Part shown: one piece after another, positions 26,241 through 34,057 of the stretch | How positions within the stretch are numbered: position 1 is the stretch's first letter | How the letters are laid out: each line of letters starts with the position of its first letter | Origin: DASRAU01 sp035638075 | GTDB taxonomy: Bacteria > Acidobacteriota > Polarisedimenticolia > Gp22-AA2 | Assembly (NCBI GenBank): GCA_035638075.1 | Contig: DASRAU010000024.1 | Coordinates: 141,646-205,645, forward strand | Reading direction: 5' to 3' | Length of the DNA stretch: 64,000 bases | Translations under genes and position numbers: made by a program | The notes under the pieces: generated by a model | What the model saw: the letters and a program-made list of their open reading frames with translations, nothing else | Database searches by the model: none | What the model was told of the DNA's origin: nothing

Positions 26241-26713
26241 TCGGCCGCCTCCTTGTCGTGCAGCGTGACCACCTTGAGCACCTCGAGCACCCGCTGGCCG
26301 GCGGGGATCTGCACCGTCACCTCGTCCCCTTCCTGTTTTCCCAGCAGGGCGCGGCCGATCGGAGAGGAGGCCGAGACGAGCCCCTTGGAGAGGTCCGCCT
26401 CCTCGGGAATCACCAGCTCGTAGACGATCTCCTTCCCCGCCGCGTCGCGCACCGTCACCGTCGACCCGAGCGCCGCGGCGTCGCGCGGCAGGCTGTCGAG
26501 GACGATCATCGCGAGCGTCCGCAGCTGCGCCTGCACGTGCCCGATGCGCGCCTGCACGTAATGCTGGCGCTCGAGGGCCGCCTGGTATTCGGCGTTCTCG
26601 CGCAGGTCGCCGAGCGCCTTGGCGCGCTGGATCTCCTTGGGAAGCTCGTGACGGTACTCGTGCTCGAGCGCCTGCAGCTCTTTCTCGAGGCGGCTGCGCG
26701 ACTGGTTCAACAT
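26237..26713 (-). CDS. greA: Transcription elongation factor GreA/GreB family
   Basis: Protein of 158 residues, the usual GreA length. An N-terminal antiparallel coiled coil (LEKELQALEHEYRHELPKEIQRAKALGDLRENAEYQAALERQ) carries the acidic tip (DLRENAEY) that stimulates transcript cleavage by stalled RNA polymerase. The C-terminal domain ends with SPIGRALLGKQEGDEVTVQIPAG. The start at 26713 is chosen for its ribosome binding site (AGGAGAAAG); the frame is open slightly further upstream. It is first gene of the operon running to 18817, an unusual setting for greA, with envelope and glycosylation genes downstream. Confidence 0.93.
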   Translation of the reverse strand: MLNQSRSRLEKELQALEHEYRHELPKEIQRAKALGDLRENAEYQAALERQHYVQARIGHVQAQLRTLAMIVLDSLPRDAAALGSTVTVRDAAGKEIVYELVIPEEADLSKGLVSASSPIGRALLGKQEGDEVTVQIPAGQRVLEVLKVVTLHDKEAAE

Positions 26714-26761
26714 CGGGCTTTCTCCTGCGTCGAAAAACGGCGCGTTCCACCGGGCGGCGAA

Positions 26762-26791
26762 AAGTACCACCCGCTCCCCGCGGCTGTCAAA
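26762..26791 (-). promoter_or_regulatory. Sigma-70-like promoter of the greA operon
   Basis: On the minus strand a perfect TTGACA (26786-26791) is followed after 18 bases by TACTTT (26762-26767). The predicted start of transcription lies about 40 bases before the greA ATG. A second TTGAC repeat occurs a little upstream, within a short direct repeat. Confidence 0.55.
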
Positions 26792-26814
26792 AAGACGGTC
26801 AAAAAAGGCGGGTG

Positions 26815-26834
26815 GAGGGTCTTTCGACCCTCCG
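26815..26834. other. Perfect 8-bp hairpin between the divergent greA and ccmE genes
   Basis: GGAGGGTC (26815-26822) pairs perfectly with GACCCTCC (26827-26834) around a 4-base loop; on the minus strand the loop is GAAA, a stable GNRA tetraloop. It lies upstream of the greA -35 region, so it is not in the predicted greA leader. It could be a protein-binding palindrome or part of a ccmE-side transcript. The rest of the about 270-base divergent region shows no gene. Confidence 0.4.
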
Positions 26835-26984
26835 GCTCGGGATGGGGTGTTGTGGAAGGAATCGGGATTCGGTCATTGGCCTCTATATCCGTCCTGCCAA
26901 CAACGCATCGCCTTACTTGGCAGAACACATATGGAGGCGATCTGCCGCCAATGTAATCGCCGCGACGCGGTTGTCAAGGGAAGC

Positions 26985-27443
26985 ATGGCTTCGCTATTAT
27001 CCAGCCCCACTCCCGGGGAGACGGAGGAAGCGGTGCCCGCAGGACGTTTCACCCCGAAAATCTGGCTTGCCGTGGCCGCGCTGGTGGCCGGTTTCGTCAT
27101 CCTCTTTAATGTCGGCCTCAAGGGGTCGATGGTCTACTACCTGACCGTCAGCGAGTTCCTCGACGAGAACCACCGGCAGAAGGATCTCGGGGAGCACTTC
27201 CGGGTGAACGGCACCACGGTCCCCGGTTCGATCGAGCGCTCCCCCAGCGGCCTCGGCTGCCGCTTCCGCATGACCGACGGCACGAAGGAGCTGGCGGTGA
27301 AGTACGACCGCGAGATCCCCGACACCTTCGTGGACAACTCGGAGGTGGTGGTCGAGGGGCGGCTCGGCACCGATGGCACCTTCGAGGCGCGCACGCTCCT
27401 CGCCAAGTGCCCGTCGAAGTACGAGGCCTCGAAGCGATCGTGA
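26985..27443 (+). CDS. ccmE: Cytochrome c maturation heme chaperone CcmE, CxxxY variant
   Basis: Membrane-anchored periplasmic protein of 152 residues that carries heme from CcmC to CcmF. One N-terminal helix (about 24-44) is followed by an OB-fold domain (FRVNGTTVPGSIER, then EVVVEGRLGTDGTFEARTLLAKC). The heme-binding residue is Cys in LAKCPSKYE, not the usual His in HxxxY, which is the CxxxY type known from some archaea and deltaproteobacteria. ATG 26985 gives a normal short cytoplasmic tail; an in-frame ATG at 26931 would add 18 residues. First gene of the ccm operon. Confidence 0.9.
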   Translation: MASLLSSPTPGETEEAVPAGRFTPKIWLAVAALVAGFVILFNVGLKGSMVYYLTVSEFLDENHRQKDLGEHFRVNGTTVPGSIERSPSGLGCRFRMTDGTKELAVKYDREIPDTFVDNSEVVVEGRLGTDGTFEARTLLAKCPSKYEASKRS

Positions 27444-27470
27444 CCCGGCTCACAACCTAAAGGACCGCCG

Positions 27471-29465
27471 ATGCCCGAGCTCGGCACCTTCGCTCTGCTC
27501 CTGGCGACCGTCACCGCGGCCTGGGCCGCCCTGGCGTCGTACAACGGCTGGCGCAGCGCCTCGGGCTCGCTCGTCCTGTCCGGCGAGCGGGCCATGCTCG
27601 CGACGTGGGGACTGGTGCTGGGCGCCGCCCTGGCTCTCGAATCGCTCATCTTCGCGGATCGGTTCGACCTGGAGTACGTCGCCTCCTATTCGAACCGCGC
27701 GCTCCCCAGGATGTACAAGATCGCCGCGCTGTGGGCCGGGCAGGCCGGCTCGCTGCTGTTCTGGCTGCTCATCCTCTGCTCGTACGCGGCCCTGCTCATC
27801 GTCCTGAACCGGCGGCGCAACCGCCCCCTGATGCCGGTGGTCACGACGACCCTCGCGGTCGTGGCGCTCTTCTTCCTGCTGCTGGTGAACTTCATGGCGC
27901 GCCCGTTCGTCGGCCTGACGCACCCGCCGGCCGACGGCCAGGGCATGAACCCGCAGCTGCAGAACCCGTTCATGGCGATTCACCCGCCCTGCCTGTATCT
28001 CGGCTACGTCGGGCTGACGGTTCCGTTCGCCTTCGCGATCGCGGCGCTGGCCACCGGGCGCCTCTCCGAGTCGTGGTTCCGCACCACGCGGCGCTTCACC
28101 ATCCTGTCCTGGTTCATCCTCGGCACCGGCATCCTGCTCGGCGGCTGGTGGGCGTACGTCGAGCTGGGGTGGGGCGGCTACTGGGCCTGGGATCCGGTCG
28201 AGAACGCCTCGCTCATCCCGTGGCTGACGGCGACGGCGTTCCTCCACTCGGTGATGATCGAGGAGCGCAAGAAGATGCTGCGCGTCTGGAACATGACGCT
28301 CGTCATCGTCACGTTCCTCCTGTCGCTCCTCGGGACCTTCATCACGCGCAGCGGCGTCATCTCCTCGGTGCACTCCTTCACCAAGTCCGACATCGGTCCG
28401 ATGTTCGCCGGCTTCCTGGGCCTGGCGACGCTGGTGTCGGGCGCGCTGCTCGTCTACCGCCTGCCGATGCTCCAGTCGGAGCACCGCCTCGATTCGTTCG
28501 TGTCGCGCGAGAGCAGCTTCCTGTTCAACAACCTGCTGCTCGTCGGCGCGGCGTTCGCGGTGCTGTGGGGCACCCTCTTCCCCATCCTCTCGGAAGCGGT
28601 GCGCGGCGTGAAGATCACCGTCGGTCCGCCGTTCTTCAACGAGATCATGGTGCCGCTGGCGCTCGGCCTGCTGACGCTGGCCGGGATCTGCCCGATCATC
28701 GCCTGGCGCCGCGCCTCCCCCGAAAGGCTCCTGGCCAAGCTGCGCCTGCCGCTGGGCGCGATGATCCTCCTCGCGGCGGGGCTGTTCGCGGGTGGTGTGC
28801 GCGACCCGTATGCGCTGGTCTCCTTCTCGCTGTGCGGCTTCGTTGCGGCGACGACGCTGCTCGAGTTCGCGGCGGGGACGCGCGCGCGCCGCAGCGCCAC
28901 CGGCGAGGCCTGGGGCCGCGCCTTCGTCCGCCTCATCGACCGCAACAAGCGCCGCTTCGGCGGCTTCATCGTGCACCTGGCGGTCGTGCTCATCCTGGTC
29001 GGCATCACCGGGTCGAGCGTCTTCAAGCAGGAGCAGGTCGCCACCCTCAAGCGCGGCGAATCGTTCTCCATCGGGCGCTTCACGCTCACCTTCGACGACA
29101 TGGTCAGCCGCGACACGGCGAACCAGGAGTTCCTCGGGGCGCGGCTCCTGGTGGCTTCGAACGGGCATCCGCTGGGCACGCTCCTGCCGGGGCAGAACTT
29201 CTACAAGGCCGGGCAGAACCCGTCGAGCGAGGTGGACATCCGCTCGACCTTGAGCGAGGACCTCTACCTGATCATGACGGGCTTCGATCCGCAGGCGGGA
29301 GCGACCACCGTCAAGGCCTACCTCAACCCGCTGGTCGCGTGGATCTGGATCGGCGGCGCCGTGCTCATCCTCGGCTCGTGGCTGGCGATCCTGCCGGACC
29401 TGCGCGAACGCCGCCTCGCCGCCGAGGCGCGCCTGCGCGCCGTGGAGTCGTATGCGCAGGCCTGA
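27471..29465 (+). CDS. ccmF: Heme lyase subunit CcmF
   Basis: Polytopic protein of 664 residues that attaches heme to apocytochrome c. About fifteen helices are visible. The WWD heme-handling motif WGGYWAWDPVENASLIPW is intact, and the stretch GMNPQLQNPFMAIHPPCLYLGYVG with its conserved His is typical. A periplasmic C-terminal domain ends near residue 610. It follows ccmE after 27 bases with a usable ribosome binding site and overlaps ccmH by 14 bases. Length matches the family. Confidence 0.95.
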   Translation: MPELGTFALLLATVTAAWAALASYNGWRSASGSLVLSGERAMLATWGLVLGAALALESLIFADRFDLEYVASYSNRALPRMYKIAALWAGQAGSLLFWLLILCSYAALLIVLNRRRNRPLMPVVTTTLAVVALFFLLLVNFMARPFVGLTHPPADGQGMNPQLQNPFMAIHPPCLYLGYVGLTVPFAFAIAALATGRLSESWFRTTRRFTILSWFILGTGILLGGWWAYVELGWGGYWAWDPVENASLIPWLTATAFLHSVMIEERKKMLRVWNMTLVIVTFLLSLLGTFITRSGVISSVHSFTKSDIGPMFAGFLGLATLVSGALLVYRLPMLQSEHRLDSFVSRESSFLFNNLLLVGAAFAVLWGTLFPILSEAVRGVKITVGPPFFNEIMVPLALGLLTLAGICPIIAWRRASPERLLAKLRLPLGAMILLAAGLFAGGVRDPYALVSFSLCGFVAATTLLEFAAGTRARRSATGEAWGRAFVRLIDRNKRRFGGFIVHLAVVLILVGITGSSVFKQEQVATLKRGESFSIGRFTLTFDDMVSRDTANQEFLGARLLVASNGHPLGTLLPGQNFYKAGQNPSSEVDIRSTLSEDLYLIMTGFDPQAGATTVKAYLNPLVAWIWIGGAVLILGSWLAILPDLRERRLAAEARLRAVESYAQA

Positions 29466-29991
29466 CCGGCAGCCTCTCGCGGGCGCCCTGCTCCGCACGC
29501 GGTCCAGGGTGGAGCGCGCGGCCGCGCTCGCCCTGGTGTTGTCGGCCGCGGCCGCCCTTCCGCTGCGCGCCGAGGCGATCCCGGCCGGCCCCGAGCGGGA
29601 GAAAGCCGCCCTCGAGATCGAGCAGGGCCTCATGTGCCACTGCGGCTGCACGGACCTGACGGTGCGCGTCTGCAACTGCGGCGTCGCCGCCGGCATCAAG
29701 GACGACATCCGGGAACGGCTGGGGGCGGGACAGTCCAGGGCCGAGGTGATCGCGGCGTACGTGGCGCGCTACGGCGCGCAGATCCGCTCCGCGCCGTCGA
29801 AGCAGGGCTTCGACCTGCTCGCGTGGTGGATGCCGTTCGTCGCCGTCTTCACGGCGGGAGCGTTCCTGGTGGTGCTGGTGCGCCGCTGGGCCCGCCAGCC
29901 GCTGCCGGCGCCGGCTCCCGCGGAGGGCCCGGCGGCTCCCCGCGACGCCTCGCTCGAGCGCGTCGATCGCGTCCTGCGCGACATCCTCTGA
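29452..29991 (+). CDS. ccmH: Cytochrome c biogenesis protein CcmH (CcmH/CycL N-terminal type), variant Cys motif
   Basis: Protein of 179 residues with a signal segment, a short three-helix domain and one C-terminal membrane helix (about 124-145). CcmH normally has LRCxxCQ for thiol reduction of apocytochrome; here the same place reads LMCHCGCTDLTVRVCNC, a Cys-rich variant with CxC and CxCxxC-like spacing. The following DDIRERLGAGQSRAEVIAAYVARYG is typical CcmH. It overlaps ccmF by 14 bases and shares one base with the next gene. The variant could bind metal or use a different disulfide pair. Confidence 0.85.
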   Translation: MRRPDRQPLAGALLRTRSRVERAAALALVLSAAAALPLRAEAIPAGPEREKAALEIEQGLMCHCGCTDLTVRVCNCGVAAGIKDDIRERLGAGQSRAEVIAAYVARYGAQIRSAPSKQGFDLLAWWMPFVAVFTAGAFLVVLVRRWARQPLPAPAPAEGPAAPRDASLERVDRVLRDIL

Positions 29992-30302
29992 TGGTCCTGC
30001 TCCTCGGCCTCGCGCTGGCGGTCCTGGTGATCGGCGCCGTGGTGCAGCCGCTCGTGACCGGCCGCGAAGCGCCGCTCGTCGACGGCCCCGACCGCGCCAC
30101 CGAGATCCGCGAGGTCGAGGCGCTGCGCGACATCGCGCTCGAGACGCTGCGCGACCTGGAGTTCGACCGGCACGCGGGGAAGATCGCCGACGCCGACTAT
30201 CGTGAGCTGTCCGAGCGGACCCGCGGCGAAGCGGCGCGCCTGATGGAGCGGCTCGACCGTCTCCGCTCCGGCCTCGCTTCCGCGCCGATGCCGCGCGGAT
30301 GA
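29991..30302 (+). CDS. Small CcmI N-terminal-like protein
   Basis: Protein of 103 residues: one N-terminal membrane helix (about 2-22) then a charged helical domain (EALRDIALETLRDLEFDRHAGKIADADYRELSERTR) that matches the membrane-proximal part of CcmI/CycH. The TPR region of full CcmI is missing, so this is a short form found in several phyla. It starts in a TGATG overlap with ccmH and ends in an ATGA overlap with ccmA. Confidence 0.75.
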   Translation: MVLLLGLALAVLVIGAVVQPLVTGREAPLVDGPDRATEIREVEALRDIALETLRDLEFDRHAGKIADADYRELSERTRGEAARLMERLDRLRSGLASAPMPRG

Positions 30303-31009
30303 CCGGCGCCCCCCGCTTCGAGGCCCGCTCCCTCTCGCGCCGCTTCGGCTCCGTCCCCGCGGTCGATCGCGTCGATCTCACGCTCGGGCGCGGCGAGCGC
30401 GTCCTGCTCCTCGGGCGGAACGGCGCCGGCAAGACGACCCTCCTCCGGCTGGCCGCCACGCTCCTGCGCCCGACCTCCGGGACGCTGCGGGTCTTCGGGA
30501 TCGAGGCGCGCGGAGACGAGCGCGCGGCGCTGCGCGGCCGCATCGGCTACCTGCCGCACGGCCGTCTCCTCTACGACGACCTCACGGTCGCCGAGAACCT
30601 GCGCTTCCACGCGCGCCTGCACGGACTTTCCGGCGCGGCGGCGCGGGTGGCCCGCGCCCTCGACGAGACCGGGCTCACGGGGCGCGCCGACGATGCCGCG
30701 GGAACGCTGTCGCGCGGCCTGCAGCAGCGTCTCTCGGCGGCGCGCGCCTTCCTGCACCGGCCCGACCTGCTGCTCCTCGACGAGCCGTTCACCGGGCTCG
30801 ACCGGCCGGGCGTGCAGCGGCTCCAGGCGATGCTCGCCGACCGGCTCGGGCACGACGGAGCGTGCCTCCTGGCGACCCACGACTTCGCCTCGGCCTGGCC
30901 GCTCGTGACCCGGGTGATCGTGCTCGCGGCCGGGCGCGTGGCGATCGATCGGCCGATCGCCGGGCTGGCCGAGGCGGACTTGCCCGGCCTGCCGGGGCTG
31001 GCGTCGTGA
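30299..31009 (+). CDS. ccmA: Heme exporter ATP-binding protein CcmA
   Basis: ABC ATPase of 236 residues that with CcmB helps release heme-CcmE from CcmC. Walker A is GRNGAGKTT (about residue 40), the signature reads LSRGLQQRLS (a common CcmA variant of LSGGQ) and Walker B is LLLLDEPFTGLD, followed by LLATHD. It overlaps both neighbours by 4 bases. Confidence 0.92.
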   Translation: MTGAPRFEARSLSRRFGSVPAVDRVDLTLGRGERVLLLGRNGAGKTTLLRLAATLLRPTSGTLRVFGIEARGDERAALRGRIGYLPHGRLLYDDLTVAENLRFHARLHGLSGAAARVARALDETGLTGRADDAAGTLSRGLQQRLSAARAFLHRPDLLLLDEPFTGLDRPGVQRLQAMLADRLGHDGACLLATHDFASAWPLVTRVIVLAAGRVAIDRPIAGLAEADLPGLPGLAS

Positions 31010-31764
31010 GCGGCGCCGGCGCCACCCGCGAGACCGGCGCGGTTCACGATGCCGCCGCGGCTCGCGACCCGCGCACCGCGCGCGGCATCGGCATGCTGCG
31101 CGGCGCGCTCGCCGTCGCCGGCAAGGATCTGCGTGCCGAGCTGCGCAGCCCGGCGCAGGCGGCGAGCCTGTTCGTCTTCGCGCTTCTCGTCGTCGTGGTG
31201 TTCCACTTCGCGTTCGACCTGACCGCGGCGGAGTTCACCACCCTCGGCCCGGGGATCCTCTGGGCCGCCATCCTGTTCACGGGTGTGCTGGCCCTCGATC
31301 GCGGCTTCCGCGTCGAGCGCGAAGGAGGGCGTCTCGACGGCCTGCGTCTCGCGCCGATGGCCCCGAGCGCCCTGTACTTCGGCAAGGTCGTCTCGGTCTG
31401 CACCGTCATGGCCGCGGTGGAGCTGGTGCTGGTGCCGCTCGCCGCGGTCCTGTTCAACCAGCCGTTCGGCGGCTGGATGGCGCGCCTGGCGCCGATCCTC
31501 CTCCTCAACACGATCGGGTTCGCGGCGGTCGGGTGCCTGTTCGCCTGCATCACCACGCAGACGCGCCATGGAGATTTGTTGTTGCCGGTGCTCCTGTTCC
31601 CGGCTTCGGTGCCGATCGCGCTCGCCGCCGTCCGCGCCACCGGTCACGTCCTGGCGGGCCGTCCGCTCGACCGCTTCGCGCACTGGATCGCGCTGTCGGG
31701 CGCGTACGACCTGATCTTCCTCGCCGCGGCGGTCCTGCTCTTCGATCACGCGCTCGACGATTGA
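31006..31764 (+). CDS. ccmB: Heme exporter membrane protein CcmB
   Basis: Membrane protein of 252 residues with six helices. After an unusual polar N-terminal stretch of about 28 residues, the core starts at GALAVAGKDLRAELRSPAQ and includes FHFAFDL, LDRGFRVEREGGRLDGLRLAP and LLFPASVPIALAA, all typical of CcmB. GTG 31006 overlaps ccmA by 4 bases; a later in-frame ATG at 31093 would remove the polar extension. Confidence 0.9.
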   Translation: MSGAGATRETGAVHDAAAARDPRTARGIGMLRGALAVAGKDLRAELRSPAQAASLFVFALLVVVVFHFAFDLTAAEFTTLGPGILWAAILFTGVLALDRGFRVEREGGRLDGLRLAPMAPSALYFGKVVSVCTVMAAVELVLVPLAAVLFNQPFGGWMARLAPILLLNTIGFAAVGCLFACITTQTRHGDLLLPVLLFPASVPIALAAVRATGHVLAGRPLDRFAHWIALSGAYDLIFLAAAVLLFDHALDD

Positions 31765-31780
31765 GCCCCAAAGCGGGTGA

Positions 31781-31786
31781 TATAGT
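31781..31786 (+). promoter_or_regulatory. TATAGT box just before ccmC
   Basis: A TATAGT lies in the 29-base gap between ccmB and ccmC, 8 bases before the ATG. No -35 box is at the right distance, so this is a weak candidate for an internal promoter giving a leaderless ccmC message. Confidence 0.25.
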
Positions 31787-31793
31787 CCCGGCC

Positions 31794-32492
31794 ATGTTGC
31801 AACGCCTGCCGCTCGCCCTCGCGGCGATCGCCCTGCCGCTGGCGCTCCGGCAGGCGTTCCTCGTGGCACCCGCCGAGCAGAAGATGGGCGTGGTGCAGCG
31901 GATCTTCTACTTCCACGTCCCCTCCGCAATGATGGCCTTTCTCGGCGTCGGACTGTGCGCGGTGCTGAGCGCCCTCTATCTCTGGCGCCGCGATCGCCGT
32001 CTCGACGTGGCGGCCGAGGCGGCGGCCGAGCTCGGCGTGCTCTTCTGCACCATCGTGCTGATCACCGGTCCCCTGTGGGCCCGGCCGGTGTGGGGCGTCT
32101 ACTGGACGGGCGAGGTGCGGCTCACCTCGACGCTCATCCTGTGGCTCCTGTTCGTCGGCTACCTGCTGCTGCGCGGCCAGGCCGGCGCCGACCGGGACGC
32201 CACGGCCCGCTTCGCCGCCATCGTGGCCATCGTCGGAGCGCTGGACGTGCCGATCATCTACAAGTCGGTGGAGTGGTGGCGCGGTCTCCACCCCAAGGTC
32301 CTGAAGGTTTCGGGCGGCGGCGGACTCGACCCGGCGATGGGGCGATCGCTCCTCGTCTGCTCGCTGGCCTTCCTGCTGCTCTTCGCGGCCCTGTTCCTCG
32401 AGCGCCTGCGACTCGGCCGCCTCGCGCTCGAGGTCTCAGCACTCGAGGATCGGGCGGCCCGCATCGAGGAAGGAGGCGGGGCACACGCATGA
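31794..32492 (+). CDS. ccmC: Heme-handling protein CcmC with altered WWD motif
   Basis: Membrane protein of 232 residues with six helices that loads heme on CcmE. The two heme-ligand His regions are present (IFYFHVPSAMMAF and EWWRGLHP). The WWD motif, usually WGxxWxWDxRLTS, reads WGVYWTGEVRLTS, so the second Trp-Asp pair has become Gly-Glu. A charged C-terminal extension of about 30 residues follows the last helix. It follows ccmB after 29 bases and overlaps the small ccmD-like gene by 4 bases. Confidence 0.9.
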   Translation: MLQRLPLALAAIALPLALRQAFLVAPAEQKMGVVQRIFYFHVPSAMMAFLGVGLCAVLSALYLWRRDRRLDVAAEAAAELGVLFCTIVLITGPLWARPVWGVYWTGEVRLTSTLILWLLFVGYLLLRGQAGADRDATARFAAIVAIVGALDVPIIYKSVEWWRGLHPKVLKVSGGGGLDPAMGRSLLVCSLAFLLLFAALFLERLRLGRLALEVSALEDRAARIEEGGGAHA

Positions 32493-32776
32493 CCCTGTTC
32501 GAAGTGGCGTCGATGGTCGGTCACGGCCTCGCCGCCGTGCAGGCAGCGGTGCCGGATCCCGCCTTCGTCACCGGCGAGGCGCCGGTCCGTCCCGACCAGG
32601 TGGCGCGCGGGCTCCACTTCCTCAACGCGGCCTACACCGCCGTCTGGGTCATCCTCGCCGCGTACCTGCTCCTGATCTCGACGCGCCAGCGGCGCCTCGA
32701 GCGGCAGATGCAGCGCCTGCGGCAGCGTCTCGGCCTCGACGGCCCCTCCGCCCCCGACCGATCCTCCGGCCGCTGA
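32489..32776 (+). CDS. Small CcmD-like membrane protein
   Basis: Protein of 95 residues with one membrane helix (about 50-70, NAAYTAVWVILAAYLLLI) followed by a basic, heptad-like tail (RQRRLERQMQRLRQRL). This is the pattern of CcmD, which stabilises the CcmC-CcmE complex, though with a longer periplasmic N-terminus than usual. It overlaps ccmC by 4 bases and closes the ccm operon. No CcmG thioredoxin gene is present in the cluster. Confidence 0.7.
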   Translation: MTLFEVASMVGHGLAAVQAAVPDPAFVTGEAPVRPDQVARGLHFLNAAYTAVWVILAAYLLLISTRQRRLERQMQRLRQRLGLDGPSAPDRSSGR

Positions 32777-32870
32777 CCCCGGCCGGGCCGGCGTCCCCCT
32801 CCCCGAAAAGAGCGGGAACCGCCCGCTGGGGGATGACGTTCCACCCGGCCGATTGGGAGGAGGAACGTCC

Positions 32871-33281
32871 ATGGCCCCGTTCGCCCGCATCGTCGCCCCG
32901 GTTCTCGTCGCCGCCGCGCTCCTCCAGACCTCGTCGGCGCTGGCCCAGAACACCGCCGGCCGTGGCGTCCCCGCCCCCCATCGCACCGCCCGCTACCTGT
33001 CGGTGAAGGTCTGGGAGCAGGGGGCCGTCGCCCCGAACGTCAGCGTCCGGGTCCCGACCGCCCTGGTCTCGACCGTCGTGGGACTCGCCGCCTGGAGCGG
33101 TGTCCTCGACCGCACCATCGAGGCGGCCAACGAGCACGCCCCGGATTGCGGGAACGCGGTGCATCTGAAGATCACCGGCCGGCAGATTGCCTCGATCTGG
33201 TCCGACATGGTCGGCAGCGGCCCGGCCGACCTCGTCCGGGTGGAGGACGGCGGCGACCGGGTGGTCATCCGCCTCGAATAG
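32871..33281 (+). CDS. Small secreted protein of unknown function
   Basis: Protein of 136 residues with a clear signal peptide (cleavage near SALAQN, about residue 26) and a good ribosome binding site (GGAGGAGG). The mature part has a hydrophobic stretch (TALVSTVVGLAAWSGVL) and a polar C-terminus (DLVRVEDGGDRVVIRLE). I do not recognise a family. It stands between the ccm operon and the signal peptidase gene as a likely single transcription unit. Confidence 0.65.
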   Translation: MAPFARIVAPVLVAAALLQTSSALAQNTAGRGVPAPHRTARYLSVKVWEQGAVAPNVSVRVPTALVSTVVGLAAWSGVLDRTIEAANEHAPDCGNAVHLKITGRQIASIWSDMVGSGPADLVRVEDGGDRVVIRLE

Positions 33282-33332
33282 CCGCCCGGTCGCGAAAGGG
33301 CGGCCCGGCTCGGCGCGATGCCCCGATGCGTC

Positions 33333-33338
33333 TATAAT
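33333..33338 (+). promoter_or_regulatory. TATAAT box before the signal peptidase gene
   Basis: A perfect TATAAT lies 20 bases before the ATG of the signal peptidase gene, with GGAG between. The -35 region is G+C-rich and poor, so this is a likely -10 element only. Confidence 0.4.
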
Positions 33339-33358
33339 CCCGCACTTCTGGAGACGGG

Positions 33359-34057
33359 ATGACCTCGGTCGACACCCCCAAGAGCCTGCTGCGCGACTAC
33401 TTCGAGACGATCGTCACCTGCGTCGTCTTCGTCCTGTTCGCCCGGACCTTCGTCTTCCAGCAGTCGAAGATCCCGACCGGCTCGATGATCCCCACGCTGC
33501 TCATCGGCGACTACATCATGGTCAACAAGTTCGTCTACGCGCCGCGCAGCACCGGCGTGCCGGGGCTCGCCTCGCTGGAGCAGGCCCTCCTGCCGATGCG
33601 CAACGTGCGGCGCGGCGACATCGTCGTCTTCAAGTACCCGGAGGAGCCGGAGAAGGACTACATCAAGCGGGTGATCGGGCTTCCCGGCGAGACCCTCGAG
33701 GTGCGCGACCGGCAGGTGTACATCGACGGCCAGCCGCTCGACGAGCCGTACAAGATCCACAAGAATCCGCGTGGCGTGAACATCGACCAGGACGACTACC
33801 CTGCCACGAAGATCCCCGAGGGCTCGTATTTCTGCATGGGGGACAACCGCGACAACTCGCGCGACAGCCGATCCTGGGGGTTCGTCCCCGCCTCGTACCT
33901 CAAGGGGCGCGCCTTCATGATCTGGTGGTCGTACGACGAGGACCGGGACGACTGGCAGAAAACCGCCATCAGCGACCGGCTGCGCGGCATCTGGGCCAAG
34001 GTGTCGCACCTGTTCACCAAGTCGCGCTGGGAGCGCACCTTCCAGATCATCCGCTGA
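33359..34057 (+). CDS. lepB: Signal peptidase I
   Basis: Membrane protease of 232 residues that removes signal peptides from exported proteins. One N-terminal helix (about 16-32) precedes box B with the nucleophile Ser42 (PTGSMIPTLLIGDYIMVNK). The general base is Lys103 in DYIKRVIGLPGE, and box E reads CMGDNRDNSRDSRSWG. Length fits the family. Its last 11 bases overlap the end of the convergent transposase-like gene. Confidence 0.95.
   Translation: MTSVDTPKSLLRDYFETIVTCVVFVLFARTFVFQQSKIPTGSMIPTLLIGDYIMVNKFVYAPRSTGVPGLASLEQALLPMRNVRRGDIVVFKYPEEPEKDYIKRVIGLPGETLEVRDRQVYIDGQPLDEPYKIHKNPRGVNIDQDDYPATKIPEGSYFCMGDNRDNSRDSRSWGFVPASYLKGRAFMIWWSYDEDRDDWQKTAISDRLRGIWAKVSHLFTKSRWERTFQIIR

Noticed and set aside
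32786..32835. Possible G/C hairpins after the ccmD-like gene as operon terminator
   Set aside because: Pairing is partial and there is no T-run; comparable pairing arises by chance in such G+C-rich DNA.
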